In this document: piece by piece, positions 1-8,144 of the stretch
Numbering within the stretch: position 1 is the stretch's first letter
Layout of the letters: each line of letters begins with the position of its first letter
Source of the DNA: DATAXV01 sp036272915
GTDB taxonomy: Bacteria; Chloroflexota; Dormibacteria; Dormibacterales; Dormibacteraceae
Direction of reading: 5' to 3'
NCBI GenBank assembly: GCA_036272915.1
Contig: DATAXV010000005.1
Coordinates: 1 to 19,740, forward strand
Length of the DNA: 19,740 nucleotides
Notes under the pieces: generated by a model
What the model saw: the letters and a program-made list of their open reading frames with translations, nothing else
Databases searched by the model: none
What the model was told of the DNA's origin: nothing
Translations under genes and position numbers: made by a program

Positions 1-534
1 GGCGAAGGTCTGTCCGTGCAGGTGGTGGCGGTGGCCGCGCTCCGGCTTGTCGACATGGATGAAGCGGTCCTGGATCCAGCGGATGGCGCTGTGATTGAAG
101 AGGCCGGCGAGCAGCAGGATGGTGACGATCGGGGCCAGGAAGGTGATGAGGTCGGTCGACCGCACCGCCGTCAATGAGAGGAGGAGCATGGCCACGCTGT
201 AGACGCCGAGACCGATCGCGCGGAGCGCGCCGTGGGAGTGGAGGGCGCCGGTCAGGAGGTAGGACCAGGCCAGGATCAGCACCAGCGTGCAGCCGCCGGC
301 GACGATGGCGGGCATCTCCATCACCGGCCTTCCCACGAGCGAGATGACCTCGACCCGTGGCTGGGGCACCTCGCGGATCGCGATCAGGATCGCGGCGAGG
401 ACGATGGTGGCGATGCCGCCGAGCGTGCCCGCCCGGAGCAGGCGCGACATGTTGTCGAAGCGGAGGCGGCGCTCGAGGATCCAGTGCCCGAGACGGCGCG
501 TCCGGTGCTCTGAGGGCCCCTCCTCAGCGGCCAT
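1..534 (-). CDS. Integral membrane protein of unknown function (partial, runs off left edge)
   Basis: An open frame of 178 codons reads leftward from ATG at 534-532 with no stop before the window edge, so the C-terminus is missing. The start is supported by GGAGGG (548-543) eight bases upstream. The protein begins MAAEEGPSEHRTRRLGHWIL and has a basic N-terminal segment. About four hydrophobic stretches follow, near residues 37-53 (LGGIATIVLAAILIAI), 75-98, 103-124 and 127-147. After the last helix comes a hydrophilic, histidine-rich segment (RGHRHHLHGQTFA) that leads off the window. This is a typical polytopic inner-membrane pattern, not an antisense shadow. I do not recognise the family. It is divergent from the sigma-like gene at 649 and shares a 114-nt intergenic region with it, so the two could be co-regulated. 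The His-rich tail could bind metal, but that is speculation. Confidence 0.72.
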   Translation of the reverse strand, partial: MAAEEGPSEHRTRRLGHWILERRLRFDNMSRLLRAGTLGGIATIVLAAILIAIREVPQPRVEVISLVGRPVMEMPAIVAGGCTLVLILAWSYLLTGALHSHGALRAIGLGVYSVAMLLLSLTAVRSTDLITFLAPIVTILLLAGLFNHSAIRWIQDRFIHVDKPERGHRHHLHGQTFA

Positions 535-542
535 GCCCGGTG

Positions 543-548
543 CCCTCC
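543..548 (-). promoter_or_regulatory. Shine-Dalgarno site of the left-edge membrane protein
   Basis: GGAGGG on the minus strand, eight bases before ATG 534-532. It fixes the start of the partial leftward gene and is one of the best ribosome binding sites in the window. Confidence 0.65.
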
Positions 549-549
549 A

Positions 550-568
550 CCATCGTTCACAATGATGG
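550..568. promoter_or_regulatory. Imperfect palindrome in the divergent intergenic region (candidate operator)
   Basis: CCATCGTTCACAATGATGG consists of two 8-bp arms with one mismatched pair around a 3-nt centre. It lies immediately upstream of the Shine-Dalgarno site of the leftward membrane gene, between that gene and the rightward operon. The geometry fits a binding site for a dimeric regulator. No second copy was noticed in the window, and chance cannot be excluded. Confidence 0.3.
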
Positions 569-648
569 GCGATGGCCCGACGCGGCGGGCCGGCCGTGGC
601 GCGGGTGGCGATGATGTCCCGCGCACATCGCTATAGTCGGAGAGTTCT

Positions 649-1917
649 GTGGCACTGGTAGGCACGATCGACCAGACCGACCCGCCGCTGGTCAAGCGCG
701 CTCAGCGCTACGAGCGGGAGGCGCTTGAGGAGCTTTTCGACCGCAACGTGGGGCGCGTGTACGCGCTCTGCTTCGCCCTCGGCGGCGGTGCCAACCGCGC
801 CGAGACGCTGGCCGCTCAGGCATTCCTTCGCGCGCTCGACCGGATCGGGACCTCGAAGGGCGACGCCCGCGCCTTCGATGGCCTCGTCCTTCGGCTCGCC
901 GCCCAGCTGGCGGGAAAGGGCGAGGCGCCCCAGGATCTGCTCCGTGCTCGCTACCAGGAGCTCTCCCTCCACGACCAGGAGGTGGTCGCGCTGCGGCTGC
1001 TGGCGGACATGGAGAGCGACCGCATCGTCCAGGTCTGCCATCGCTCGGTGGGGGAGGTCAGGCGCGACCTGGTCCGCTCGCTGCGCCACCTCGGCAACCA
1101 CGCCTCGCATCCGCTCGGCGCCAATCTGCGCGCCTTCGACGACGCCCTGGAGCGGGTGATCGAGGGGTCCGACCCGGAGCGGGAGGGGGCGCGCCTGTCG
1201 GCGCCGCCCGACGCCGCCCGCCTGCTCGACACGGCGCGGGTGGTGACCAGCCTGCCGCGGGAGCCGCTCGGCCCGCACGCGAGGGCGCGCCTGCGCTCCC
1301 GCTTCCTGGCCGAGGCCGCCGAGCGGCGGGCGGTGTGGGTGCACCGCAACCGGACGGCGCCGCTGGTGCCGGGGATCGAGCTGCGGCGCGGTCCCAACCG
1401 CATCAGCACCACCGCCGCCCTCGCCATCGCCTGCGTGCTGGCGGTCGTGGTCGGGAGCACGATCGCGATCTTCGCCATGTTCTCCAACCCCGACTCCCCG
1501 GTGTATCCGGTGAAGCGGTTCGCGGAGGACGCGCTCCTCTTCGTCAATCGCGACCCGACCCACCGCGCCGGCTTCGAGCTGGAGCTGGCCGCGACCCGCG
1601 ACCGGGAGGCGGAGGACATGGCCGTGGACGGCAAGGGCGACCTCGCCGTGCAGGCCATGAAGGTCCGCTACGAGATGCTGACCAACGCCGGCTACGACCT
1701 GGCCGCGGCGGGCGACAGGGACGCCACCTGGCAGAAGGATCGGAAGCAGTTCGATACGCAGTCGAGCCAGTCCACGGTCCTGATCCAGCAGGACCTGAAG
1801 GGGAATCAGGACCGGGAGGCGGCCACGGAGGTGCAAGCGCTGAGCCAGCAGTACCAACAGACGAAGAAGGCGATCAACGCCGTCCTCGACGGCAAGGCCG
1901 GCAGCCCCTCCTCCTAG
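649..1917 (+). CDS. Sigma-70/ECF-like protein fused to a transmembrane DUF5667-type domain
   Basis: 422 residues from GTG 649, preceded by GGAGAG about five bases upstream. Residues about 20-75 resemble ECF sigma region 2 (EALEELFDRNVGRVYALCF, then AETLAAQAFLRALDRIG). Residues about 105-165 resemble region 4 with its helix-turn-helix (LSLHDQEVVALRLLADM, then VGEVRRDLVRSLRHLG). A linker leads to one transmembrane helix at about 254-278. The rest begins PDSPVYPVKRFAEDALLFV, the hallmark of DUF5667-type extracytoplasmic domains, followed by charged, probably helical sequence to about residue 410. The predicted topology is cytoplasmic sigma-like half and exported C-terminus. It may be a membrane-held transcription regulator or a sigma-derived sensor; ability to bind core polymerase is unproven, and region 2 looks divergent. 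Its stop is one base before the kinase start, so it heads the pentose phosphate operon and is a candidate regulator of it. Confidence 0.75.
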   Translation: MALVGTIDQTDPPLVKRAQRYEREALEELFDRNVGRVYALCFALGGGANRAETLAAQAFLRALDRIGTSKGDARAFDGLVLRLAAQLAGKGEAPQDLLRARYQELSLHDQEVVALRLLADMESDRIVQVCHRSVGEVRRDLVRSLRHLGNHASHPLGANLRAFDDALERVIEGSDPEREGARLSAPPDAARLLDTARVVTSLPREPLGPHARARLRSRFLAEAAERRAVWVHRNRTAPLVPGIELRRGPNRISTTAALAIACVLAVVVGSTIAIFAMFSNPDSPVYPVKRFAEDALLFVNRDPTHRAGFELELAATRDREAEDMAVDGKGDLAVQAMKVRYEMLTNAGYDLAAAGDRDATWQKDRKQFDTQSSQSTVLIQQDLKGNQDREAATEVQALSQQYQQTKKAINAVLDGKAGSPSS

Positions 1918-1918
1918 C

Positions 1919-3460
1919 GTGGCCGCCGCGCGTCATCTCGTCCTGACCCTCGACGTCGGGACCTCGTCCGTTCGGGCGATGCTCCACGACGGCGCCCTCG
2001 AGCCGGTGGGAGAGGTCCAGATCCAGTACCGCCCCCGGATCGCCGGGGACGGCACCGCGGAGATGGACGCCGACCAGCTGGTCGAGCACTGCCGGACCGC
2101 GATCGGCCGCGTGCTCCACCGCCTTCGCCGCTCCGATCGGGTGGCGGCGGTCGGCTTCTCGTCCTTCTGGCACGGCCTGCTCGGGCTCGACGCCGGGGAC
2201 CGCCCCTCGACCCCGCTGCTGCTCTGGTCCGACACCCGCAGCTGGCGCCAGGCGAGGGCGCTCGGGGAGCAGCTGGACGGCGAGGCGGTCCGCCGCCGGA
2301 CCGGCGCCCCCATCCATCCCAGCTTCTGGCCGGCCAAGCTGAGCTGGCTCCGCGGCGAGAGGCGGGAGGACTGGGACCGGACCCGGCGGTGGGTGAGCTT
2401 CGCCGACTACCTCTATCTTCAGCGGTTCGGCGAGATCGGTACCAGCGCCTCGATGGCGTCCGGCACCGGCCTGCGCCGGCTCGACGGCGGGGGATGGGAC
2501 GAGGAGCTGCTCGACCGCCTCGGCGTCGACGCCGGCATGCTGCCGCCGGCGGCCGAGGAGATGCGCGGCTGCCGCGGTCCGGAGGGCTGGCCCCGGCTGG
2601 CCGAGGCCGACTGGCTGACGGCGAGGGGCGACGGCGCCCTGGCCAACCTGGGCAGCGACTGCACCGATCCCTCGCGCCGGGCGCTCACCGTCGGCACCTC
2701 GGGCGCGCTGCGGGCGGTGACGACGACCCTGCCGTCGCTGGCGCCGGGGCTCTGGTGCTACCTGGTCGATCCCGGCCGCTACCTGGTCGGCGGATCCTTC
2801 AGCAACGGCGGCAACCTGCACGAGTGGCTGCTCCAGAACCTTCGCGTCGACGCCGGCCAGCTGGAGCGGGGGCTGAGGAAGCTGCCGCCGGCCAGCGCCG
2901 AGGTCACGTTCCTGCCCCTCCTCTACGGGGAGCGCAGCCCGCACTTCGCCCCGCGCGCGTTCGGGGCCCTGGCCCCGATCACCGGCGCCACCTCGGCGAT
3001 CGACATCGCCAGGAGCGCGTCGGAGGCGGCGGCGATGCTGCTGGCGGTCACCAACCGGGCCCTCGACGCCTCGGCGCCGGGCGAGGGCCGGCTGATGGCG
3101 TCGGGCGGCGCGCTGGTCCACTCCCCGGCCTGGTGCCAGGTCATGGCGGACGCCATCGGCAGGCCGCTGAGCATCCTCCCGGTGTCGGAGGCGTCGAGCC
3201 GCGGGGCGGCGCTGGAGGCCTGGCGGAGGGCCGGTGCCGAGGCCCCGCCGCCGCTTCGGGTGAAGCGGACCTTCAGGCCGAGGATGGAGGCGCATCGCGC
3301 ATATGGGGAGGCGTACCTTCGACTCGAAACGCTCTATGGTGCATTGATCCGGGACAGGCTCTTCGAGGGGGCGCGGGGACCCGCTCCAGAGCCGGGTGCC
3401 GATGGAGATGAGACCCACCCGACGGCCGTCTCTCCCGATCCCGGGCAGAGCGGCCGGTGA
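1919..3460 (+). CDS. gntK: FGGY-family carbohydrate kinase, probably gluconokinase
   Basis: 513 residues from GTG 1919, one base after the upstream stop. The N-terminal FGGY ATPase lobe starts LTLDVGTSSVRAMLHD (phosphate-1 loop). The likely catalytic Asp is about residue 238 in ARGDGALANLGSDC, followed by the phosphate-2 motif ALTVGTSGALRAV. The adenosine-site region is MASGGALVHSPAWCQVMADA. The GDGALANLG...DPSRRALTVGTS arrangement resembles FGGY gluconokinases more than xylulokinases or glycerol kinases, as I know these families. Gluconokinase would make 6-phosphogluconate from gluconate and ATP, feeding Gnd at the end of the same operon. Xylulokinase, feeding transketolase next door, is the main alternative. 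The last 27 or so residues are low-complexity and Pro/Gly rich. The enzyme is cytosolic. Confidence 0.85.
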   Translation: MAAARHLVLTLDVGTSSVRAMLHDGALEPVGEVQIQYRPRIAGDGTAEMDADQLVEHCRTAIGRVLHRLRRSDRVAAVGFSSFWHGLLGLDAGDRPSTPLLLWSDTRSWRQARALGEQLDGEAVRRRTGAPIHPSFWPAKLSWLRGERREDWDRTRRWVSFADYLYLQRFGEIGTSASMASGTGLRRLDGGGWDEELLDRLGVDAGMLPPAAEEMRGCRGPEGWPRLAEADWLTARGDGALANLGSDCTDPSRRALTVGTSGALRAVTTTLPSLAPGLWCYLVDPGRYLVGGSFSNGGNLHEWLLQNLRVDAGQLERGLRKLPPASAEVTFLPLLYGERSPHFAPRAFGALAPITGATSAIDIARSASEAAAMLLAVTNRALDASAPGEGRLMASGGALVHSPAWCQVMADAIGRPLSILPVSEASSRGAALEAWRRAGAEAPPPLRVKRTFRPRMEAHRAYGEAYLRLETLYGALIRDRLFEGARGPAPEPGADGDETHPTAVSPDPGQSGR

Positions 3461-3470
3461 TGTATCGCCA

Positions 3471-3476
3471 AGGGAG
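3471..3476 (+). promoter_or_regulatory. Shine-Dalgarno site deciding the transketolase start
   Basis: AGGGAG nine bases before ATG 3486. The same frame is open back to 3396 inside the kinase gene, but the family N-terminus and this site both favour 3486. Confidence 0.6.
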
Positions 3477-3485
3477 AACACACCG

Positions 3486-5363
3486 ATGGCTACTGCAACC
3501 GGCGGCCTGACTGAGAAGGACACGGCCTTCCTCCACGACCTGGCCCAGCAGCTGCGAGTGGACTCGATCCGCTGCAGCACCGAGGCCGGCTCCGGCCACC
3601 CGACCTCCTCGATGTCGGCGGCCGACGTGATGGCGGTGCTCCTCGCCCGCCACCTGGTCTACGACTGGAAGCGGCCGGAGCTGCCGACCAACGACCACCT
3701 GATCTTCTCCAAGGGACACGCCTCGCCGCTCTGCTACTCGCTCTTCAAGGCGGCCGGCGCGATCAGCGACGAGGAGCTGATGACCTTCCGGAAGTTCGGC
3801 TCCCGGCTGCAGGGCCATCCGACCCCGATCCTGCCCTGGGTCGACGTCGCCACCGGCTCGCTCGGGCAGGGCCTTCCCATCGCCGTCGGCGTCGCCCTCG
3901 CCGGCAAGTACCTGGACGAGCTGCCGTTCCACGTCTGGACCCTGTGCGGGGACTCCGAGATGGCCGAGGGCTCGATCTGGGAGGGCATCGACAAGGCCGG
4001 CTTCTATCACCTCTCCAACTTCACCGCCATCGTCGACGTCAACCGTCTCGGCCAGCGCGGACCGACCGAGCTGAGCTGGGACCTCGACACCTACCGGCAC
4101 CGGGTCGAGGCCTTCGGCGCCACGGCGATCGTGATCGACGGCCACGATCTCCACGAGGTCGACCGCGCCCTCGCCGAGGCCCGCGCCGCGACCGAGAGGC
4201 CGACCGTCATCCTCGCCCGGACCCGCAAGGGCAGGGGCGTCGAGGAGGTCGAGGACCGCGAGGACTGGCACGGCAAGGCCCTGCCCGAGGACCTCGCCGA
4301 GCGCGGCATCACCGAGCTGGGTGGCCCCCGCCACATCACGGTCGAGGGTCACCTGCCTGCCCCGGGCGAGCCGAAGGGCACCGGCGGCGACGGCACGGTG
4401 ACGCTTCCCCGCTACGAGATCGGCGGCAAGACGCCGACGCGCAAGGCCTACGGCGACGCGCTGCTCGCCCTGGCCGGCCGCCCCGGCGTGGTCGCCCTCG
4501 ACGGCGAGGTCTCCAACTCGACGCACGCCGACGAGTTCGCCAAGGCCCACCCCAATCGCTACTTCGAGATGTACATCGCCGAGCAGGCCCTGGTCGCCGC
4601 CGCGGTCGGCCTCGGCGTCCGCGGCTACACCGCCTACGCCTCCACCTTCGCCGCCTTCTTCTCCCGGGCCTACGACTTCGTCCGGATGGCGGCGGTCTCC
4701 GAGGTCGACCTGCGCCTGGTCGGCTCCCACGCCGGCGTCGAGATCGGCCAGGACGGGCCCTCACAGATGGCGCTCGAGGACCTCGCCTCGCTGCGCGCCC
4801 TGCACGGCTCGACGGTGCTCTACCCGTCCGACCCGAACGCCGCCGCCAAGCTGACGGCGGCCATGGCCGACACCTCCGGGATCGTCTTCATGCGGACGAC
4901 GCGGGGCGGCTACCCGGGCATCTACGGGCCTGACGAGGAGTTCCACGTGGGCGGCTCCAAGGTCGTCCGCCAGTCGAACGCCGACCAGGTCACCCTGATC
5001 GGAGCCGGCGTCACCCTGCACGAGAGCCTGAAGGCGGCCGACACGCTCGCCGACGAGGGCATCGCGGTCCGGGTCATCGACCTCTACAGCGTCAAGCCGG
5101 TCGACGCCGAGACCCTGCGCCAGGCCAGCGCCGCCACCGGCGGCCGCTTCGTCGTCACCGAGGACCACTACCCCCAGGGCGGCCTCGCCGCCGCCATCTG
5201 GGAGGCGCTGAGCGACGATCCGCCGCGGATCGCGCACTGCGCCGTCCGGTCCGTGCCCACGTCGGGCACCGCCGCCGAGCTCATGGAGGCGGCCGGCATC
5301 AGCGCCGACCACATCGTCAAGGCGGCGCGCTCGCTGATCGGTTCCGCCAAGGAGGGCAAGTAG
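3486..5363 (+). CDS. tkt: Transketolase, animal-type (single-chain, short form)
   Basis: 625 residues from ATG 3486. Transketolase uses thiamine diphosphate and a divalent metal to move two-carbon ketol units between xylulose-5-P and ribose-5-P or erythrose-4-P in the cytosol. Visible features in order: substrate/TPP residues in AGSGHPTSSMSAADVMAVL (about 34-52); TGSLGQGL (about 127); TPP motif CGDSEMAEGSIWEG (about 154), with GDS in place of GDG; DVNRLGQ; WHGKALP; catalytic Glu about 366 in MYIAEQALVAAAVG; CGSH-like GSHAGVEIGQDGPSQMALED in the pyrimidine domain; and the C-terminal domain beginning GAGVTLHESLKAAD. By recall, length and many blocks match vertebrate TKT far better than E. coli TktA (about 663 residues). 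It sits 25 bases after the kinase and two bases before tal-pgi. Confidence 0.96.
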   Translation: MATATGGLTEKDTAFLHDLAQQLRVDSIRCSTEAGSGHPTSSMSAADVMAVLLARHLVYDWKRPELPTNDHLIFSKGHASPLCYSLFKAAGAISDEELMTFRKFGSRLQGHPTPILPWVDVATGSLGQGLPIAVGVALAGKYLDELPFHVWTLCGDSEMAEGSIWEGIDKAGFYHLSNFTAIVDVNRLGQRGPTELSWDLDTYRHRVEAFGATAIVIDGHDLHEVDRALAEARAATERPTVILARTRKGRGVEEVEDREDWHGKALPEDLAERGITELGGPRHITVEGHLPAPGEPKGTGGDGTVTLPRYEIGGKTPTRKAYGDALLALAGRPGVVALDGEVSNSTHADEFAKAHPNRYFEMYIAEQALVAAAVGLGVRGYTAYASTFAAFFSRAYDFVRMAAVSEVDLRLVGSHAGVEIGQDGPSQMALEDLASLRALHGSTVLYPSDPNAAAKLTAAMADTSGIVFMRTTRGGYPGIYGPDEEFHVGGSKVVRQSNADQVTLIGAGVTLHESLKAADTLADEGIAVRVIDLYSVKPVDAETLRQASAATGGRFVVTEDHYPQGGLAAAIWEALSDDPPRIAHCAVRSVPTSGTAAELMEAAGISADHIVKAARSLIGSAKEGK

Positions 5364-5365
5364 CC

Positions 5366-8131
5366 GTGGCCGCCAGCACCCCGATCCAGGAGCTCCGGGC
5401 CGAGGGCCAGAGCCTCTGGCTGGACAACATCCGGCGCCAGCTGATCAGCTCCGGTGAGCTGCGGCGCCTCCGCGAGGAGGGCGTCACCGGCGTCACCTCC
5501 AACCCGACCATCTTCGAGAAGGCGGTGGCCGGCTCGACCGACTACGACGAGGCGCTGGTGCGCATGGTGCGCCAGGGCCGGCAGGCCGAGGAGATCCTCT
5601 GGGACCTGATGGTCGAGGACATCCAGGCCGCCGCCGACGTCTTCCGCCCCGTCTACGACGAGACCAAGGGCGGCGACGGCTACGTCAGCATCGAGGTGTC
5701 GCCGACGCTGGGCTACGACACCGAGGGCACCATCGCCATGGCCCGCGACCTCTTCAAGCGGGCGGGCCGCCCCAACGTCATGGTCAAGATCCCGGGCACC
5801 GAGGCCGGTCTGCCGGCGATCCGGAAGGCGCTGGGCGAGGGCATCAACATCAACGTGACGCTGATCTTCTCGGTCGACCGCTACGACGAGGTGGTCGAGG
5901 CCTTCCTCTCCGGACTCGAGGACTTCCACGACCAGGGCGGCGATCTGGGCAGGGTGGCGAGCGTCGCCAGCTTCTTCGTCAGCCGGGTCGACACCAAGGT
6001 CAACAAGCTGCTCGACGCCCGGGTGGCGACGACCCAGGGCGAGGAGCAAGCGAGGCTCCAGGCGCTCGTCGGCAAGGCCGCCATCGCCAACTCCAAGGTC
6101 GCCTACGAGCACTTCGGCCGCCTGCACTCCGGCTCTCGCTGGGAGCACCTGGCCGGCCACGGCGCCCATGCTCAGCGCTGCCTGTGGGCGAGCACCTCGA
6201 CCAAGGACCCCCGCTTCCCCGACACCTACTACGTGGAGGAGCTGATCGGCCCGCAGACGGTCGACACGGTGCCGCCGGCGACGCTGGCCGCGTTCCGCGA
6301 GCACGGCGAGGCGAGGCGGACGCTGGACGCCGCCGTCGACGGGGCCGAGCACACCCTGCGCGAGCTCAAGGACGTCGGCATCGACCTCGACGACATCACC
6401 AAGCAGCTGGAGAAGGAGGGGGTCGACTCCTTCGCCGAGTCCTTCAAGAGCCTGATCGGGACCCTCAGCGCCGCCGCCAAGGCGGTCGAGGAGGGCAAGG
6501 GGCCCCGCCAGTGGTACGCGCTGGGCGAGCTGCAGCCGGCCGTCGACGCCGCCGTCGAGGAGCTGGATAAGGCGCAGGCGCCGCGCCGGATCTGGGCCAA
6601 GGACGCGACCTTCTGGCCCCACGCCGACCACCCGGAGAACTGGCTGGGCTGGCTCAACGTCCCCGAGAAGATGCTGGAGCAGGTGGGTCAGCTGCTGGAG
6701 CGGGCCAAGACCGCAGGCGGCTTCCGCGACGTCGTTCTGATGGGCATGGGCGGCTCCAGCCTCTGCCCGGACGTGCTCCGCAACACCTTCGGCACCGTCC
6801 CCGAGCACCCGCGGCTGCACGTGCTCGACACCACCGATCCCCAGACCATCGCCGCCCTGCGGGCCAGGCTCGACGTCGAGCACACCCTGTTCATCGCCTC
6901 CAGCAAGTCGGGCGGGACGACCGAGACGCTGTCCCACCTGGCGTACTTCTGGGAGGAGGCGCTCAACAACCCCAAGCGGGAGGGCAACTTCGCCGTCGTC
7001 ACCGATCCCGGCAGCTCGCTCGAGGAGCTGGCCGCCGAGCGGGACTTCCGCTGGATCTGGGAGAACCCCACCGACATCGGCGGCCGCTACTCCGCGCTCT
7101 CCTACTTCGGCCTGGTGCCGGGGGCGATGATGGGCGTCGACGTCAAGGAGCTGCTGGAGCGGGCCGAGGAGATGGCCAGCGCCTGCGACGCCGCCGTCGA
7201 CACCGAGAAGAATCCCGGCGTCTGGCTGGGCGCGGCGCTCGGCGCGCTGGCCAAGCAGGGCCGCAACAAGGTCACGCTGATCACCTCGCCCAAGGTCGCC
7301 ACCCTGGGCTACTGGATCGAGCAGCTGATCGCCGAGAGCACGGGCAAGAACGGCACCGGCATCCTGCCCGTCGAGGGCGAGCCGCTGGGTGACCCCGCCG
7401 CCTACGGCGAGGACCGGGTCTTCGTCCACACCCGGCTCCAGGACGACGGCGACAACGAGGCGGTCAGGGCACTCGAGAAGGCCGGCCAGCCGGTCATCAC
7501 GCTCACCCTCCGCGACACCCTGGATTTGGGCGGCGAGTTCCTGCGCTGGGAGATCGCGATCGCGGCCGCCGGCTCGGTGCTCGGCATCGACCCCTTCAAC
7601 CAGCCCAACGTCCAGGAGAGCAAGGACAACACCAAGCGGGTCCTCCACGGCTTCGCCGAGAGCGGCAAGCTGCCCGAGGCGGAGACGCTCTCCGTCGGCG
7701 AGGCGGGGACGCACCTGGCCCGGGCTCTGGGCGCCCGGAAGGACGGCGCCTACTTCACCGTCCAGGCCTACACCACCCGCGACGAGACCTCGGAGAAGGC
7801 GATCGCCCGCATCCGGACCGCGGTGAGGGGGGCGACCAAGATCGCCACCACCGCCGGCTACGGCCCCCGCTTCCTCCACTCCACCGGCCAGTTCCACAAG
7901 GGCGGGCCGCGGGTCGGCATCTTCCTGCAGATCGTGGAGGAGGACTCGACCGACGTCCAGGTGCCGGGCGAGCCGTACGGGTTCAGCACCCTCAAGCAGG
8001 CCCAGGCGCTGGGCGACCTCGAGGCCCTGCAGTCCCGGGAGCTCCCGGTCATCCGCGTCAGCATCGGCAAGGAGACCGCGGCCGGCTGGGAGCAGCTGGC
8101 GGCGGGCATTGAAGCGGCTCTGAGGCCGTAG
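5366..8131 (+). CDS. tal-pgi: Bifunctional transaldolase / glucose-6-phosphate isomerase
   Basis: 921 residues from GTG 5366, two bases after the tkt stop. The N-terminal part (about 1-370) is a transaldolase. It contains SLWLDNIRRQLISSGEL, GVTGVTSNPTIFEKA and VMVKIPGTEAGLPAI, whose Lys 141 is the expected Schiff-base lysine, then INVTLIFSVDRY and the phosphate-site region WASTSTKDPRFPDTYYVEEL. After a helical linker, residues about 400-921 are phosphoglucose isomerase: MGMGGSSLCPDVLR (about 459), sugar-phosphate loop SSKSGGTTETL (about 512), RYSALSYFGLVPGAM, GIDPFNQPNVQESKDNT and HSTGQFHKGGP. Length and domain order match known Tal-Pgi fusions. The fusion links sedoheptulose-7-P/glyceraldehyde-3-P rearrangement to conversion of the product fructose-6-P into glucose-6-P, the substrate of Zwf encoded next. 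Confidence 0.96.
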   Translation: MAASTPIQELRAEGQSLWLDNIRRQLISSGELRRLREEGVTGVTSNPTIFEKAVAGSTDYDEALVRMVRQGRQAEEILWDLMVEDIQAAADVFRPVYDETKGGDGYVSIEVSPTLGYDTEGTIAMARDLFKRAGRPNVMVKIPGTEAGLPAIRKALGEGININVTLIFSVDRYDEVVEAFLSGLEDFHDQGGDLGRVASVASFFVSRVDTKVNKLLDARVATTQGEEQARLQALVGKAAIANSKVAYEHFGRLHSGSRWEHLAGHGAHAQRCLWASTSTKDPRFPDTYYVEELIGPQTVDTVPPATLAAFREHGEARRTLDAAVDGAEHTLRELKDVGIDLDDITKQLEKEGVDSFAESFKSLIGTLSAAAKAVEEGKGPRQWYALGELQPAVDAAVEELDKAQAPRRIWAKDATFWPHADHPENWLGWLNVPEKMLEQVGQLLERAKTAGGFRDVVLMGMGGSSLCPDVLRNTFGTVPEHPRLHVLDTTDPQTIAALRARLDVEHTLFIASSKSGGTTETLSHLAYFWEEALNNPKREGNFAVVTDPGSSLEELAAERDFRWIWENPTDIGGRYSALSYFGLVPGAMMGVDVKELLERAEEMASACDAAVDTEKNPGVWLGAALGALAKQGRNKVTLITSPKVATLGYWIEQLIAESTGKNGTGILPVEGEPLGDPAAYGEDRVFVHTRLQDDGDNEAVRALEKAGQPVITLTLRDTLDLGGEFLRWEIAIAAAGSVLGIDPFNQPNVQESKDNTKRVLHGFAESGKLPEAETLSVGEAGTHLARALGARKDGAYFTVQAYTTRDETSEKAIARIRTAVRGATKIATTAGYGPRFLHSTGQFHKGGPRVGIFLQIVEEDSTDVQVPGEPYGFSTLKQAQALGDLEALQSRELPVIRVSIGKETAAGWEQLAAGIEAALRP

Positions 8132-8144
8132 GGCCAGAAGGGGG

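Noticed and set aside
3396..3485. Upstream extension of transketolase by 30 codons
   Set aside because: It would overlap the kinase gene by 65 bases and add an unrelated N-terminus. ATG 3486 has a good ribosome binding site.
1874..4730. Long leftward frames opposite the kinase and transketolase
   Set aside because: Low-complexity Arg/Ala/Gly/Pro translations without recognisable domains, lying over well-supported genes.
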